64,000 nucleotides of DNA from contig KZ111143.1 of the NCBI GenBank assembly GCA_002077045.2, positions 233,171-297,170 of the forward strand, in the 5' to 3' direction. The translations under genes were made by a program, and so were the position numbers. Below, piece by piece: positions 62,182 through 64,000 of the stretch. The stretch's first letter is position 1; every line of letters starts with the position of its first letter. The stretch comes from Rachicladosporium sp. CCFEE 5018. Taxonomy: Eukaryota; Ascomycota; Dothideomycetes; Cladosporiales; Cladosporiaceae. The notes below the pieces were generated by a model that saw only the letters and a list, made by a program, of their open reading frames with translations, was not told the origin of the DNA and made no database searches.

Positions 62182-63669
62182 ATGGAAGGCCTACTTTACG
62201 CCTACGGCGCGCCCAACATCCTCTCCGACGACCAACGCCGCGAGATCCGCGCGCGCGTGCAGGCCAAAATCGCCGAGCGGAAAGCCCTCGAAGCAGGCGT
62301 GGATCCAACCCTGGCGGCCGAAAGGGCTGAGGCCCAGTACCTCGAGCGCGTAAGCTCGATTCCTTCCGTCGCCGCGCCTTCTGGACTCCCCCCGCGAGGG
62401 GCGGATATAGGTACTACGCCGCTGTATCGCAAGCATAGTCGGCATGACTCTGCTGATATGCAGGGGCGCACTGGGATGAGCGGTTCGGTTTCTAGTGGGA
62501 GCACGACGGGGAGTTCGAGGGAGGAGAGCGCATTGAGCGTTTTCGAACTTAGGCATGGGCGGAGGTATTTGAGAGATACGCTGTATCCTCTCCCTGTAGA
62601 TTTGGCGGAGATGCAGCGGCAGAATCTGAGGACTTTGCTGGGGTGTGAGATTTTTGGACGGCCCGTCTGCGCGCCGCGAGTTACAAGGCAGATTCCGCAG
62701 AGGGTGCTGGATGTGGGGTGTGGAGGGGCGTATTGGAGTGCGAGGTGTCATGAGTATTTCACGAGTCTGGGGAGGCGGAACGTGGCGTTCACGGGGATCG
62801 ACATTGCGCCTTTGGCACCGGATCTGAAGAGGCAGGGCATGGACTGGACGTTTGTGCAGCACGATATTCGGAAAGCGCCATGGCCGTTTGACGATGAGAC
62901 ATTCGATCTGATCATGTTCAAAGATATGAGTTTGATCGTCACGCTCGGTGGCGGCGCGAGGTTCATGGACGAATGCATTCGTCTCCTCCGACCTGGAGGC
63001 ACACTAGAGATCTGGGACTCAGACCACTGCCTCCGAGCCCTCCAACCGCATCCCCCGCCACCCACAGCCCGCCAACGCGCAGAGCAAGAGATCGCCTTGC
63101 GCACCGGCACCTTCCTCGTCTCGCCCGGCACTCCTTTCGCCCCAGCCCCAAACAAATACCTTTCCCAAGCCAACAGCTGGATCAGCACCGCGCTCGACAA
63201 CCGCAGATTGCCTCCCTTTCCCTGCACGCGCATAGCAGAGATGGTCTACCAAGAACCCGACGATCTTGGGGAAGTTGACTATCGTCGCGTCGCAATCCCC
63301 CTAGCCGAACTTCGCTGGGAGCACGAGCGTGAGCGCCCTCGACATGCACGCAGCCGAAGCGATGCCGACGGTTTGCAGCTACGGGATAAAGGCAAAGCAA
63401 AGCTCCGCTCTCAAAGCCAAGGTCTTTCATCTGAACAGCTCGCAATTCGGCAGACTGCGCTCTTGACTGTCATTCAAATGATCGAGTCCTTGGAGCCGCT
63501 GCTGAAGGAGACCAGCGGCAAGAACACGGAGGAGTGGAGTCATTGGTGGGGGTCTATGATGGGGGATCTGATGGATCCGCAAAAGGGCGCCAGTAATGGC
63601 GAGTGTCTTGAGCTTGGCGCTTGGTGGGCGACGAAGCTAGATGATTCGGATCAGCCATTGAGTCGGTGA
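62182..63669 (+). CDS. SAM-dependent methyltransferase
   Basis: Single exon, 495 residues. A charged, partly disordered N-terminus of about 130 residues precedes the class I methyltransferase fold. Motif I is VLDVGCGGAYWSARC near residues 175-189, and motif II has FTGIDIAPL. The HDIRKAPWPFDDETFDLIMFKDM stretch (given only as position: about 218-240) covers motifs III-IV. LLRPGGTLEIWDSDH is the post-motif strand typical of small-molecule methyltransferases. The C-terminal 200 residues include a basic RHARSRSDADG linker and a helical end with EEWSHWWGSMMGDL. The substrate is not evident. It resembles fungal LaeA/UMTA-like orphan methyltransferases in general layout only. Confidence 0.85.
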   Translation: MEGLLYAYGAPNILSDDQRREIRARVQAKIAERKALEAGVDPTLAAERAEAQYLERVSSIPSVAAPSGLPPRGADIGTTPLYRKHSRHDSADMQGRTGMSGSVSSGSTTGSSREESALSVFELRHGRRYLRDTLYPLPVDLAEMQRQNLRTLLGCEIFGRPVCAPRVTRQIPQRVLDVGCGGAYWSARCHEYFTSLGRRNVAFTGIDIAPLAPDLKRQGMDWTFVQHDIRKAPWPFDDETFDLIMFKDMSLIVTLGGGARFMDECIRLLRPGGTLEIWDSDHCLRALQPHPPPPTARQRAEQEIALRTGTFLVSPGTPFAPAPNKYLSQANSWISTALDNRRLPPFPCTRIAEMVYQEPDDLGEVDYRRVAIPLAELRWEHERERPRHARSRSDADGLQLRDKGKAKLRSQSQGLSSEQLAIRQTALLTVIQMIESLEPLLKETSGKNTEEWSHWWGSMMGDLMDPQKGASNGECLELGAWWATKLDDSDQPLSR

Positions 63670-63690
63670 GCATTGCGTTTGCGGACAGGT

Positions 63691-64000
63691 TCAGGCTTGG
63701 TTGTAGCGTTTTCGCAGCGTGCGGTAGCGCTTCAGGTAGTACCTGAGCAATGGAAAAGCAGGGCGTTAGTGGAGGGTTTGTTGCATTTTGAGATACCAGG
63801 ATGTTTTAGCATCCAGCGGGAAAGCTTACAGGGCTTCGATTTCTGTTCATAGCGGTTTCATCAGAGGCAAACAAAACAGCTTAGATCGGGAGGAATGAAG
63901 TACCTTTCTTGACATACTCAGCCTGCTCTATGCATTTCTTGATCTCAGCTTCGTCTGTCAGGCTTGCTTTCGCCGAGAAGGCCTTGTAGAGTCGAGGACG
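63691..64000 (-). CDS. 3' end of a small LYR-like protein gene with a 13-nt microexon
   Basis: Three exon pieces on the minus strand: 63904-64000 (enters from the right edge), 63830-63842 (13 nt) and 63691-63742. The introns are 61 and 87 bp with phases 1 and 2. The spliced product reads PRLYKAFSAKASLTDEAEIKKC, continues with EYVKKEIEALYYLKRYRTLR and ends RYNQA (both runs given in part). An LY-K/R-type start with a helical, basic C-terminus resembles small mitochondrial LYR-type proteins, but I cannot name the family. All splice borders are GT-AG (gtactt...gaacag; gtaagc...gctcag). The N-terminus is outside the window. Confidence 0.7.

Overview
The window is nuclear DNA from a filamentous ascomycete (Pezizomycotina; a Dothideomycete-like black fungus is my best guess, but that is inference). 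The evidence is compact spliceosomal introns of about 47-150 bp with GTRNGT-like donors and CTAAC/CTGAC-like branch sites, gene density of roughly one per 2.5 kb on both strands, an intron-bearing tRNA-Gly, and typical fungal proteins: a SUN wall protein, a Ste2 receptor, an AcrB-like protein, Sec14, and a Hpc2/ubinuclein HIR subunit. Exactly 100 Ns at 51353-51452 mark a scaffold gap in a draft assembly.

Layout. 0-10 kb: a SUN-family wall protein running off the left edge, a SET-domain protein, a secreted/vacuolar M28 aminopeptidase, and a tRNA-Gly(GCC) gene with a partial tandem copy. 10-24 kb: an NmrA-like protein, a KEN-box homeodomain factor, an FAD amine oxidase, a twin-BRCT protein, the Ste2 pheromone receptor, a FAM32A homologue and a second NmrA-like protein. 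24-33 kb is the accessory-looking part: a P450 with an unusual I-helix, an FAD monooxygenase, a decapitated amidase remnant and a HeLo-type domain fused to a predicted pseudokinase. 33-46 kb: a mitochondrial hotdog thioesterase, an AcrB-like membrane/coiled-coil protein, Sec14 and a 1642-residue disordered protein. 45.7-55.6 kb: a biotin carboxylase/KipA/KipI fusion and a LamB/YcsF protein, together resembling the lamA/lamB lactam-utilisation pair known from Aspergillus, separated here by a DNA ligase I gene cut by the gap and a Hpc2 gene. 56-64 kb: a large helical protein of unknown function, mitoribosomal uS2m, a SAM methyltransferase and the 3' end of a small LYR-like gene.

Functional links. 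lamA-like and lamB-like are the clearest functional pair. NmrA, P450 and FAD monooxygenase within 7 kb could form a small oxidative pathway without a recognisable backbone enzyme. The HeLo-pseudokinase protein has the architecture expected of a fungal MLKL-like cell-death effector and is the most interesting single gene. Gene models were spliced by hand; intron phases were checked for every multi-exon gene listed. Gene symbols are given only where the family is recognised.
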